A stretch of DNA of 25,084 nt from an uncultured Bacillaceae bacterium (lineage in GTDB: Bacteria > Bacillota > Bacilli > Bacillales > Caldibacillaceae). The notes under the pieces are model-generated. The model saw nothing but the letters and a program-made list of their open reading frames with translations, was not told the origin of the DNA and made no database searches. Of this stretch, positions 6,073-13,768 are shown piece by piece. The DNA lies in the NCBI GenBank assembly GCA_937983015.1, contig CALKAK010000140.1:1-25084 (forward strand), written 5' to 3'. A program made the position numbers and the translations under genes. Numbering within the stretch: position 1 is the first letter of the stretch; every line of letters begins with the position of its first letter.

Positions 6073-9000
6073 TTATTCATCGACATTAATGAATAACTTA
6101 CCAGTCGCTTGTTTACGTGTTTCGTTTCCAAAAGAGTCGATCGCTTTTACTTCAACGATTGCACCGCTCACTTTGACATTATCGGTCGCGGTGTAGTAAC
6201 CAACATAGCGACCAGGTTCAACTTCCATCATTGGCAATTCGTTCACGCTTGTAGTTTGCGCCTTGTTTACGCCAAATAATGGTAAATAGATGGAGAATGT
6301 TGCCCGTAAACCGGACTCGCTCGTAAATTCAATTTTGACCCATTCACCAGTTCGTACGTATTGATCTTCTTCTGGTTTGACGGTTTCAATAACCGGTGCT
6401 GTGAAATCAGCATACACCTTGATTTCTTGAACCGTTTCATTACCGGCACGGTCCCTAGCCACTACGGTGATGACGTTTTCTCCTTCATCTAGAAGAATTC
6501 GTGCCGAATATTCATTGCCTTGGACGCTGGCCTTCGTACCATTAACCGTTACGGAATCGAGATAATCGTCAACGACCTTGCCTGTGACAGTGATCACTTC
6601 CTTATTGAATTTCTTACCACTCTTGGGTGATTTGATCGTTAATTCGGGGCTAGTTCCATCATAGATCATCACGACTTCAGCGGATGGTACCGAATAGCCT
6701 CTTTCCGTCTTTACCCGGGCAAGGAGAGTATTTTCTCCAAAGTCAAGGGAAATATTAGCAGTAAACTTACCGGTAGTATCTGCTTGCACGACCGCCACTT
6801 CTTCACCATTGTTGAAGATCGCCACATCCGCTCCTGGAACAGTAGTCCCTTCAACCGTGATTTCCTGTTGATTAGTAAAGCCATCTTCAATAGGTGAAGT
6901 TAAGACCGGTGCGTTGATTTCGTATTCGACTGTAGCGCGGATCATGTAGTTTCCTTCGCTAGCGGGAGCTTGCGACCATTCTCCTCCGACCAATTTCCAG
7001 CTTCTTGCAGCATAAGGGCCGTTTTCATCCATGGCCAACCCTGGTGTGTTTGGATATGGATCCGTCTGGATAAAGGCCACGTAGAAATCTCCATTAACGA
7101 TAATGCCCAGATCACTCAAATCAACGTATGTCCACTGTCCATTACGTAAAGCTGTTGCTGTAACCGGTCCGGCAATTTGTTTTCCTGGTGCACCATCAGG
7201 ACCGGTTGCATCATAAACGGCAACTTGAAATTCCGTTCCTCCCGGTTGCGGCCAATCTTCATCTATGAAGAAAAGCCCACCCGTAACAAGAGCTTTTTCC
7301 GCACCGTCTTCAAGGGACATACGGACAGCCCAACCATTGCCAGCATCATAAAATGCTCTGGCATTTTCCGCTGTACCATCGTCGTAGGCAATTTCCCCTG
7401 GATAGCCGATAAATGGTTCAAGCGCGAAATTCTGAACAAGTTGTGCTCCACCTTCAAGATTAACCTCGACTTCTTGATCGAGATATAGCGGGGCAACCAC
7501 TTTCAGTGTGTAAGTTCCTTCATATGCTGTTAATGTGTATTGTCCATTTGCATCGGTTACAACAGGTTCTACATTCGCATCTTCAACAAGGAAAATGCGG
7601 GCATTCTCAATCGGTTCGCCTGTTTGAGCATTGGTTACCTGACCGGAAATTGTTCCTTTTGGCAATTCATGTAGAACGAAATTCGCCGTTACTTCTTCAT
7701 TCGTAACAATAGTCACGGCTTGTTCGGAAGAACGGAAACCATAACTTTCAGCGAGTAATGTATAGTCACCTGCAGCATGTAATAATGAGTAGCTTCCATC
7801 AGCGGGATTGGTCGCCACTGAACGACCACTTTCTAGAACGGTTACCTTGGCCTCAAGCGGCAAATGACTGATCACACGATCCGCTGTTTTTGCTTCATTT
7901 GCCACGTTCACTTGTTTTTCCAGGTTCGGCCGTACTTTTCGCACTTCACGCTTACCTTTTTTACCGGTTTTATCCGGTGTATTTTTTATCAACTTAGTCT
8001 TTCCTTTTTCCGGATTCCCTTTTCCTATTGAGGTAAGGGAAGTATCAGATATCCTGACATCGTCTAAATACCAACCATCCCGAACTACGCTAAAGTCTGT
8101 TTCCAGATCAAATGAGATGCGGATTGTTTTCCCGGCAAATTGGTTCAAGTCAATTTCTTCATGGACCCAGCCGCCGGATGTACCTGTATAATAATCCATT
8201 AAATACCAGGAAGCACCATCATCATCGGAAATCCATACGTAACCATAATCCCAGTTTGTTTCAATATTGTACCAGTGGACAAACTGCAAGTATGCCTGCC
8301 CATCTTCCGGTACTTTAATCGGTGGTGCCTCTAAAGCAGAATACGAATCATTCGGATAAGTCCCATCAAGATCGGTTGCCATTAATTTTTCACCAGAATA
8401 GGCGGATCCCGGTCCACTTGTCGGAACTCCCCACTCCCAGGAATTATTGATACCGTATGTTGTCCAACCAGCAATATTATCTTCAAAATCCTGGAAATAC
8501 CCAACAGTAGGTGTTACATTAACCGGAATTACGAAATCTTCCGTTACAGTTTCGTTGCCACCGAAGTCAACCGCTTTGATCCTGTAGACGAATTCGCCGG
8601 CAAGGATATCTTCGCCAGGGATCGTTACCTGGTAAGTAGCGTTTTTATGATCTCCGCTAACTTTATGTGCCTCTACTATTCCTTTAGAACCATCTTGTCG
8701 ATCATACTCCACTTGAACCTGGATGATACTAATATTATCAGATACTTGGATTTCCAGGGTTACCGGCATTCCTTCAAACGTCGAACCCGGTGCTTCGTGT
8801 TTAATTACCGGTGGATCTAAATCTACGCCTTCTTTCATAACCTGCCCTTTTACGGTTCCGAGACCGGAGACTACAGAGGCAACCGCCTCATAGGCGTTAA
8901 CAATACCGTGGCCGAACGCATTGTTTGGCGATTCAGGATACGCATCATTTGTCGTTGGCGTCGCTGTTTCCGTTAAGATTTGTTCGATTTGATCAACGGT

Positions 9001-10401
9001 CAGACTACTGTTGGCCTGTAGTAATAGGGCTGCGGTTCCAGCAACATGGGGTGCGGCCATCGATGTACCGTTGTAAGACGCATACCCACCTCCAGGTACC
9101 GACGAACGGACACCTACACCCGGTGCAGTTAATTCCGGTTTTAGTTCACCATATGGGGAGGGACCGAGTAATGAAAAGCTTGCCAGGTTATCGGCGCTGT
9201 CCGTAGCACCTACGGCGATGGAATCCGGATAATTCGCCGGATTGGCAATCGAACCGGGTACTTGCGGGTTGAAAAGATCCGCGTTTCCTGCTGCAAAAAT
9301 CGGTACGATGCCTGCTGCACGCCAAGCTTGCACAACATCGCGATACCATTCATCCATTCCCGAACCGCCGCTCCAGGAGTTGTTTACCACATCCGGTGCC
9401 ATATCCGGGCGCGGATTACCATTGCGATCGAGCGGTGCCAGGATGATTTCTCCTGCTTCTAGCAAATCGATATCCGTTGCACTACGTCCTTGAAATGCTT
9501 TAACCATCATGAATTTCGCACCTGGAGCAACACCGATTACGTTTGTACCATCCGGATCACCGCCGACCATCGTTCCCGTTACGTGTGTGCCATGGCCTTC
9601 ATCATCATACGGCTCGTCCATGTCGTATGCCGTATCATACCAGGCAAATTCATGATCGACTTCACCGGTTTCCGGATTATAACCGCGATATTTTTCCTTC
9701 AATGCCGGGTGATCCCATTCCACACCGGTATCGATTGCCGCCACCACAATTCCGGAACCATTGATCCCCATCTGCCACACTTCCGGGGCACCGATGCGTT
9801 CAATTCCCCACGCCGTGTTCGCTATCTCATTGTGAAGTGCGCCACCCAACCGTTCTGGAGAAGATGGGAGTAAGTGACGCTCTTCGTTCGGCAAGATCTT
9901 TTCCACTTCCGGGAACGTGGCTAGTTTTTCCATAACATCCTTCGTAGCAGTCACGGCGACGGCATTTACAATAAAGAAGGATTTAATATCTTTTGCTTTA
10001 CCCTCTTGAACCATCTTGTCCAAAAATTCGAGAACGTGCTCCTGAGATTTAGCCGCTGTCGCCTTCAATTCAGATATAACCGTAGAACGAACCATTAATT
10101 CTTTTTGATAAGGTGTTACTTTGCGAGCTACTGCCTTCTTTTCAGCATTTTGCGCAACTTGTTTGACATCGGCTTTTTCCTTAAACTTCACAAGAAATGT
10201 TACTTGTTCTTTTTCCTTAAATTCGGCGAGCAAGGTCTTATTGATTTTATTGAATTCTCCCTGCACAACCGCTTGCCTCTTGATCGCTTCGTGCCCTTGA
10301 GCAGAGCTGACAGGATTGTTGAATGGAGTAATGGTAGAAAAGAAGAGTAGTACGATTACGAGTGCGGTGAAGATCCGTTTCCCCATTTTTGGCAAAAGCA
10401 T
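6073..10401 (-). CDS. bpr: Bacillopeptidase F, secreted subtilisin-family serine protease
   Basis: A 1442-residue secreted S8 protease, close in length and domain order to B. subtilis Bpr (1433). In order: signal peptide (about 1-36, KMGKR then a hydrophobic core); I9-type propeptide (about 65-175); catalytic domain (about 200-515) with Asp224 (AAIDTGVE), His270 (GHGTHVTG), oxyanion Asn373 (AAGNAD) and Ser447 (NGTSMAAPHVAG); a MAM/jelly-roll-like module (about 635-787, QDFEDNIAGW and DGWYLDDV); a Lys-rich linker (about 793-830); carboxypeptidase-regulatory-type beta modules (about 848-998); a GEIAYDDGTAENA module (about 1000-1150); and Ig-like repeats to the end. There is no LPXTG anchor. The frame is open to 10467, but AAGGAAGGGGAGA before the ATG at 10401 and the signal-peptide layout favour that start. 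All catalytic residues are present. It probably degrades extracellular protein; C-terminal processing is known for the family. Confidence 0.96.
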   Translation of the reverse strand: MLLPKMGKRIFTALVIVLLFFSTITPFNNPVSSAQGHEAIKRQAVVQGEFNKINKTLLAEFKEKEQVTFLVKFKEKADVKQVAQNAEKKAVARKVTPYQKELMVRSTVISELKATAAKSQEHVLEFLDKMVQEGKAKDIKSFFIVNAVAVTATKDVMEKLATFPEVEKILPNEERHLLPSSPERLGGALHNEIANTAWGIERIGAPEVWQMGINGSGIVVAAIDTGVEWDHPALKEKYRGYNPETGEVDHEFAWYDTAYDMDEPYDDEGHGTHVTGTMVGGDPDGTNVIGVAPGAKFMMVKAFQGRSATDIDLLEAGEIILAPLDRNGNPRPDMAPDVVNNSWSGGSGMDEWYRDVVQAWRAAGIVPIFAAGNADLFNPQVPGSIANPANYPDSIAVGATDSADNLASFSLLGPSPYGELKPELTAPGVGVRSSVPGGGYASYNGTSMAAPHVAGTAALLLQANSSLTVDQIEQILTETATPTTNDAYPESPNNAFGHGIVNAYEAVASVVSGLGTVKGQVMKEGVDLDPPVIKHEAPGSTFEGMPVTLEIQVSDNISIIQVQVEYDRQDGSKGIVEAHKVSGDHKNATYQVTIPGEDILAGEFVYRIKAVDFGGNETVTEDFVIPVNVTPTVGYFQDFEDNIAGWTTYGINNSWEWGVPTSGPGSAYSGEKLMATDLDGTYPNDSYSALEAPPIKVPEDGQAYLQFVHWYNIETNWDYGYVWISDDDGASWYLMDYYTGTSGGWVHEEIDLNQFAGKTIRISFDLETDFSVVRDGWYLDDVRISDTSLTSIGKGNPEKGKTKLIKNTPDKTGKKGKREVRKVRPNLEKQVNVANEAKTADRVISHLPLEAKVTVLESGRSVATNPADGSYSLLHAAGDYTLLAESYGFRSSEQAVTIVTNEEVTANFVLHELPKGTISGQVTNAQTGEPIENARIFLVEDANVEPVVTDANGQYTLTAYEGTYTLKVVAPLYLDQEVEVNLEGGAQLVQNFALEPFIGYPGEIAYDDGTAENARAFYDAGNGWAVRMSLEDGAEKALVTGGLFFIDEDWPQPGGTEFQVAVYDATGPDGAPGKQIAGPVTATALRNGQWTYVDLSDLGIIVNGDFYVAFIQTDPYPNTPGLAMDENGPYAARSWKLVGGEWSQAPASEGNYMIRATVEYEINAPVLTSPIEDGFTNQQEITVEGTTVPGADVAIFNNGEEVAVVQADTTGKFTANISLDFGENTLLARVKTERGYSVPSAEVVMIYDGTSPELTIKSPKSGKKFNKEVITVTGKVVDDYLDSVTVNGTKASVQGNEYSARILLDEGENVITVVARDRAGNETVQEIKVYADFTAPVIETVKPEEDQYVRTGEWVKIEFTSESGLRATFSIYLPLFGVNKAQTTSVNELPMMEVEPGRYVGYYTATDNVKVSGAIVEVKAIDSFGNETRKQATGKLFINVDE

Positions 10402-10514
10402 TCTCCCCTTCCTTTTTAATTTTTTAGAAAACGGCCCTCCTTTCATTTTTCTTACTAGAATTAACATAATAAATTTTCCTAAAATTTTGTGCTGGAAATT
10501 GTCATTTTTTGTAG

Positions 10515-10543
10515 AAAATACAAATTTAAGAAATCATTACCAA
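10515..10543 (-). promoter_or_regulatory. Weak promoter candidate for bpr
   Basis: Minus strand TTGGTA (10543-10538), 17-bp spacer, TATTTT (10520-10515). It would give a leader of about 105 nt. Poor hexamers in very AT-rich DNA make this tentative. Confidence 0.3.
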
Positions 10544-10564
10544 TTCATCTCTTGATTTTTTGAA

Positions 10565-10601
10565 AATATGCGCATATTGTAGGATTTGTGTCCTTTACAA
10601 T
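10565..10601. promoter_or_regulatory. Palindrome plus inverted repeat upstream of bpr
   Basis: AATATGCGCATATT (10565-10578) is a perfect 14-bp palindrome. It abuts an imperfect repeat whose ends are ATTGTA/TACAAT-like with AGGA/TCCT inside (10576-10601). Both lie just upstream of the weak bpr promoter candidate, a position suitable for a regulator. The regulator is not identified. Confidence 0.4.
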
Positions 10602-10689
10602 TTGTTGATCGGATCTAGAAATCTTTGTCACTAGCATATTCGGGACAGGCTTTTATTACCATGTTTTGTAAGATTTAAAGAAAATGTAA

Positions 10690-10746
10690 TTATTTTGTAA
10701 AAATCTCCCGCAAAGAACAAGCCATCATCCGAAAACGAACGTTCAT
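10690..10746 (-). CDS. Possible 18-residue small protein or leader peptide
   Basis: A short open frame beginning MNVRFRMMACSLREIF, preceded by GAGGAGG 11 nt before its ATG. It starts 19 bp after the stop of the membrane-protein gene at 10766-11446 and could be translated from the same message. I recognise no family. The spacing is slightly long and the frame is short enough to arise by chance, so this is only a candidate. Confidence 0.22.
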   Translation of the reverse strand: MNVRFRMMACSLREIFTK

Positions 10747-10765
10747 CTACTGTAGATCCTCCTCA

Positions 10766-11446
10766 TTAAACAAAAATGGTAGTGACGAGAAAAAGGGCAA
10801 TTTTCTCATCCATCGGCAGCGGTTCTAAAAATGTGAGGACCGGTGTGTTCAGGCGGAACAAATGAATCCAAGCCAATGGCATCCACCCTTTTTGTAATTG
10901 GCCGATCAGATGATTATTTTCATAAAAATAGATACCGCTTCCTCCGTTTTTGCGAACGATGATCGTTTTTTCATTGGTTGGCATTTCTTGCAAACTCTTA
11001 TCTTCAATTAAAATCCGTAGTACGACCTGTTCATTTTGGATGATGATATATTCGTTCCGCTCTTTTCGGAGCAATAAATATATTTTTTCACCATCTTTCG
11101 ACTGGACAACCATTTTTTTCCCAGAATATGCTTTATGTAATGTGATCTTTTGATAAAGTAGACCGTTCGGTAAGAAAAAATAGTAATTCGGATCAATATT
11201 TTCTATTAAATAATGATTGTTTGGTAAGGATCCGGTAAGGGGCAATTGAGATAATTTTTTCGCCCGCTGCCAATAATATAGGTGGATCGCAAAATAACAG
11301 ATGCTTAGAAAAAGAAAAGGGAGTATGGCGATCGGGAAAGGGATTTTCAATGCTAATAAAATTCCGATTGCCGCTAAACCGCAAAAAAATAAACTGACAT
11401 TTAAACCCCGCCTGGCTAACTGCAAATAAAATTTATCGATCGTCAT
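10766..11446 (-). CDS. Unrecognised membrane protein with two N-terminal membrane segments
   Basis: A 226-residue protein starting MTIDKFYLQLARRGLNV. Two hydrophobic segments lie at about 16-32 (SLFFCGLAAIGILLALK) and 36-55 (FPIAILPFLFLSICYFAIHL). A basic stretch (YYWQRAKKL) and a cytoplasm-type beta-rich domain (about 75-210) follow, with alternating polar and hydrophobic strands such as NEYIIIQNEQVVLRI and a GIYFYENNHLIGQL repeat. The layout recalls Bacillus proteins annotated as tubby C-terminal-domain-like, but I cannot confirm that. The open frame continues to 11491; AAAGGAG before the ATG at 11446 fixes the start. It follows the terminator at 11522-11556, so it should have its own promoter in the 75-bp gap, which I could not place. 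Confidence 0.75.
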   Translation of the reverse strand: MTIDKFYLQLARRGLNVSLFFCGLAAIGILLALKIPFPIAILPFLFLSICYFAIHLYYWQRAKKLSQLPLTGSLPNNHYLIENIDPNYYFFLPNGLLYQKITLHKAYSGKKMVVQSKDGEKIYLLLRKERNEYIIIQNEQVVLRILIEDKSLQEMPTNEKTIIVRKNGGSGIYFYENNHLIGQLQKGWMPLAWIHLFRLNTPVLTFLEPLPMDEKIALFLVTTIFV

Positions 11447-11521
11447 CGCCAATCTCCTTTGAAAAACAATTCTATTAAACTGTATGTCCAAATCTTCTTT
11501 TTCATGCTATTAATTCGGCAA

Positions 11522-11556
11522 TAAAAAAGGTTTAAAGTACGGAAACTTTAAACCTT
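11522..11556 (-). terminator. Strong intrinsic terminator after the DUF4870 gene
   Basis: Perfect 12-bp stem AAGGTTTAAAGT/ACTTTAAACCTT with a 6-nt loop, followed on the minus strand by TTTTTATT. It lies 14 bp after the stop codon of the gene at 11570-11899. Confidence 0.92.
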
Positions 11557-11569
11557 AGGCCCGAAGCTA

Positions 11570-11899
11570 TTACAATTTAAATATTTCAATTATGAAAGGA
11601 ATTTTATAATAAGTACCTTCGTATGCTTTGACGAGACCGATGATCGTGAATATTAATGCGGCAAGGCCGACGATCGGTAAGAGTATAAAACCGATTAAAA
11701 TCACCACAGAAACACCGGCGATAAAACTATAGATGACATAAGAGATCGCGAAGTTCAAATACATTTTCCCGTAATAATCAACATACGGCGATTCGCTCTT
11801 TTTAAGTAACCAGATAATCAGTGGTCCGATGAAAGTTGTAAAAAAACTGAGTCCGAAAATAAGTGCGGCAAATACCCGTTCATCTTTCGAAACCGGCAT
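11570..11899 (-). CDS. DUF4870 (Tic20-like) small membrane protein
   Basis: A 109-residue integral membrane protein starting MPVSKDERVFAALIFGLSFF. Three hydrophobic segments lie at about 10-31, 49-65 and 66-92. The polar loop KKSESPYVDYYGKMYLNFAIS between the first two is the signature region of DUF4870 (usually [SP]xFVDxHGKxALNFQ). The molecular function of this family is not established. An in-frame stop lies four codons upstream of the ATG at 11899, which fixes the start; the GGGAGTG ribosome site is about 11 nt away, a little far. It has a probable promoter at 11952-11980 and a strong terminator, and so looks like a single-gene unit. Confidence 0.88.
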   Translation of the reverse strand: MPVSKDERVFAALIFGLSFFTTFIGPLIIWLLKKSESPYVDYYGKMYLNFAISYVIYSFIAGVSVVILIGFILLPIVGLAALIFTIIGLVKAYEGTYYKIPFIIEIFKL

Positions 11900-11951
11900 G
11901 CTGTATCATCCACTCCCTTACCACCAAAATTTCAAATAATCAGCCTGTTTT

Positions 11952-11980
11952 ATTATACCGTAAATTCTAGCCCCTTGCGA
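11952..11980 (-). promoter_or_regulatory. Promoter candidate for the DUF4870 gene
   Basis: Minus strand TATAAT (11957-11952), a perfect -10, with TCGCAA at -35 (11980-11975) and a 17-bp spacer. The -35 is poor. Confidence 0.45.
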
Positions 11981-11997
11981 GTATTTTTTAAAATGCG

Positions 11998-12780
11998 CTA
12001 CGGATTGCTTCTTTTTGCTAAAACATCTTTTCCTCCCGTAACTTGAATAACACTCCCGGTGATGAAACTAGAGTCCTCATGACATAAAAAAGAAACCACC
12101 CGTGCGATATCTTCCCCCGTACCAGGTCTACCAACAGGGGTTTCACGATCCACGATTTCACGGGATTCGGCGATCGTTTTTTCTTTCCACGGGGGTACAA
12201 TATCCCCTGGTGACACCATATTCACGGTAATCCCGTGCGATGCTTCTTCCATACTTAACGTTTTTGTGAGCGAAACGAGCCCGCTTTTCGCCGCCGCAAA
12301 AGCCGAACGATAACGCCATCCCGGAGCAGTTTCCGCGCGGTCAAAACCAAAAGTGATGATTCGTCCCCATTTTTGCTGGCGCATGTACGGGATAAACAAT
12401 TTTGATAAATAAAAGACACCGTTTAAATTCCCATCTACGATGTACTCCCATTCGGAAAATTCGTATTGAACAGCCTCTTTTCTTTCATGGATATACGGTC
12501 CCGCGTTATGGATAAGGATATCGATTCCCGGAACTATAGTCGTAATTCGTTTATACATATGAATGCAATCTTCTTTACTTGCCACATCCCCAGCAATCGT
12601 CCATGCGGGAACCCCGTAATTCCTCTTGATTTCCGCAACAAAACGCTCCGCCTGCTCTTTACTTTTTCGATAATTGATGAATAATGCATGTCCATCTTTC
12701 GCCAAATATTCAGCGACCTGGCGACCGATCCCGCTCGCACCACCAGTGATCAACACATGCTTTTTTGACAACTCCCCCAC
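11998..12780 (-). CDS. Short-chain dehydrogenase/reductase-like protein lacking the catalytic Tyr
   Basis: A 260-residue Rossmann-fold SDR. Cofactor motif TGGASGIG is at 12-19, HNAG at 91-94, and the C-terminal PGDIVPPW and ITGSVIQVTGG stretches are typical. NYRKS after strand 2 would suit NADP(H). The active site is odd: the usual YxxxK reads FAAAK (Phe161, Lys165; codon TTT). The segment where the catalytic Ser normally sits, 12-13 residues earlier, reads FGFDRAETAPGW with no Ser. A Tyr at 157 lies eight residues before the Lys, not matching the YxxxK or the enoyl-reductase Yx6K spacing. It may be a non-catalytic or altered SDR. The start is uncertain: the GTG at 12780 has only a weak site, and a TTG at 12771 directly follows GGGGGAG. 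It is divergent from the Hsp20-type gene. Confidence 0.88.
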   Translation of the reverse strand: MGELSKKHVLITGGASGIGRQVAEYLAKDGHALFINYRKSKEQAERFVAEIKRNYGVPAWTIAGDVASKEDCIHMYKRITTIVPGIDILIHNAGPYIHERKEAVQYEFSEWEYIVDGNLNGVFYLSKLFIPYMRQQKWGRIITFGFDRAETAPGWRYRSAFAAAKSGLVSLTKTLSMEEASHGITVNMVSPGDIVPPWKEKTIAESREIVDRETPVGRPGTGEDIARVVSFLCHEDSSFITGSVIQVTGGKDVLAKRSNP

Positions 12781-12830
12781 TCTCCACTTCTTCTCATTTA
12801 TAGAATGATGATTTTAAATAGACGATCGAC

Positions 12831-12858
12831 ACAACCGCGCTTTGAAACACATAAATTA
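12831..12858 (+). promoter_or_regulatory. Sigma-K-like promoter of the Hsp20-type gene
   Basis: AC at 12831-12832, a 17-bp spacer, then CATAAATTA (12850-12858), which fits the mother-cell sigma-K pattern AC-N16/17-CATANNNTA. The predicted transcript would start about 20 nt before the ATG at 12885. Short degenerate motif, so tentative, but the gene type fits. Confidence 0.5.
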
Positions 12859-12884
12859 AGGCAGAAGGAAAGAAGGTGTTCCCC

Positions 12885-13313
12885 ATGTTTCCCTGGAATT
12901 GGTTCGATAAAAAGGATCCGTTAGACGAAAAAATGCTACAAAATTTAATAGAGCAATGGACTGAACAGATGTTTCCAGCATATTTCCAACCGCAAACGAA
13001 CAGGAAATATGCGGAACAACAATCGAAAAAAAAGGTGAACCTGAAGGAGGAAATTTTTGAAACCCATGATTATATTTACATCCGAATCCCTATTTCCGAT
13101 CGTCAAAGGTTGCAAAATATCAAAATTCAATTCAGCCATACCCGATGCACAATTCATGGGTTGTTGGAAAATGAGCGTCCTTATGAAATGATTTTGCCGA
13201 AACCGGTTCAGAAAAAGGGAGCAAAAGCCGTCTACCGCGATCAAGTATTGGAGATACAGCTTGTCAAAAGCTTGGATTGGCATTTTGGTGAGATCGACAT
13301 TGATGAATTATAA
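12885..13313 (+). CDS. Hsp20/alpha-crystallin-like protein, probable spore coat or germination protein (GerT/CotP-like)
   Basis: A 142-residue protein starting MFPWNWFDKKDPLDEKM. The N-terminal half (1-50) is Gln- and aromatic-rich; the C-terminal half (about 52-140) has the strand pattern of a degenerate alpha-crystallin domain, with an IFETHDYIYIRIPIS strand pair, a CTIHGLLENERPYEMILP segment and a final YRDQVLEIQLVKS strand. Canonical Hsp20 endings (A-x-x-x-n-G-v-L, IxI) are weak, as in the coat-associated Hsp20 relatives of Bacillus. A GTG at 12876 is in frame, but AGAAGG sits 8 nt before the ATG at 12885, which I prefer. Together with the sigma-K-like promoter this suggests synthesis in the late mother cell and a place in the spore coat. 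That role is inference; a general chaperone is the alternative. Confidence 0.72.
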   Translation: MFPWNWFDKKDPLDEKMLQNLIEQWTEQMFPAYFQPQTNRKYAEQQSKKKVNLKEEIFETHDYIYIRIPISDRQRLQNIKIQFSHTRCTIHGLLENERPYEMILPKPVQKKGAKAVYRDQVLEIQLVKSLDWHFGEIDIDEL

Positions 13314-13370
13314 AATTTTTAAACGGGAAAAATAAAATGAATCAATATATGCTGGAAAGGATGATTTTAG

Positions 13371-13607
13371 GTGACTGCATATCGTTGCCCGAACTGCAAA
13401 ACGAATCGTACGCGCTTTCATATGATCGAACAAGTTCCCCGGGCGGTAAAGCTTGACCCGGCAACAGGTGAAATTGTTGAAACGTATAATGCTCATGAAT
13501 TGGAACCATTTCATTTACCTTATCAAGGGCCGAAATCGCGAATTCAATGTGCGATTTGTGGTTTGATCGAAGATGAACAACTGTTTATAAAATTTGCCGA
13601 ACATTAA
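13371..13607 (+). CDS. Small two-CxxC (zinc-ribbon-like) protein of unknown function
   Basis: A 78-residue protein starting with GTG behind GGAAAGGATG. Cys pairs CPNC (6-9) and CAIC (60-63) could bind one zinc ion between the ends of the chain. The middle carries EQVPRAVKLDPATGEIVE and PFHLPYQGPKSRIQ, stretches I believe are conserved among Bacillaceae homologues, but I cannot name a characterised member. It lies 57 bp after the Hsp20-type gene on the same strand and may share its transcript. No membrane segment or signal peptide is visible. Function is unknown. Confidence 0.75.
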   Translation: MTAYRCPNCKTNRTRFHMIEQVPRAVKLDPATGEIVETYNAHELEPFHLPYQGPKSRIQCAICGLIEDEQLFIKFAEH

Positions 13608-13727
13608 TTCCCGGGCAAAAATTTTTTCTCTCACAGTCCCCGAAATTCGAAACGTCTCCTTAGTTTCCATCGTATCCAAGCTTTGTTGTCCATTCAAGTA
13701 CAATCCCCTAAATATGAATTCCAAAGA

Positions 13728-13762
13728 GAAAAAACAGGATAGTCCGCTTTCTGACTATCCTG
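13728..13762 (-). terminator. Terminator of ctpA
   Basis: Perfect 10-bp stem CAGGATAGTC/GACTATCCTG with an 8-nt loop, followed on the minus strand by TTTTTTCTC. It begins 6 bp after the ctpA stop. It lies between convergent genes and could also slow plus-strand transcription. Confidence 0.92.
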
Positions 13763-13768
13763 AAATCA

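Larger units (their letters stand above)
10402..10689. other. Upstream region of bpr
   Basis: Roughly 290 bp of AT-rich DNA before the protease gene. It holds a weak promoter-like pair (10515-10543), a perfect 14-bp palindrome (10565-10578) and an imperfect inverted repeat (10576-10601). No gene is supported, and no known global-regulator site could be assigned by eye. Confidence 0.5.

Noticed and set aside
10733..10746. LexA-like palindrome around GAACGTTC
   Set aside because: The two half-sites abut without the 4-bp spacer needed for the Bacillus consensus; also explained by coincidence near the candidate peptide start.
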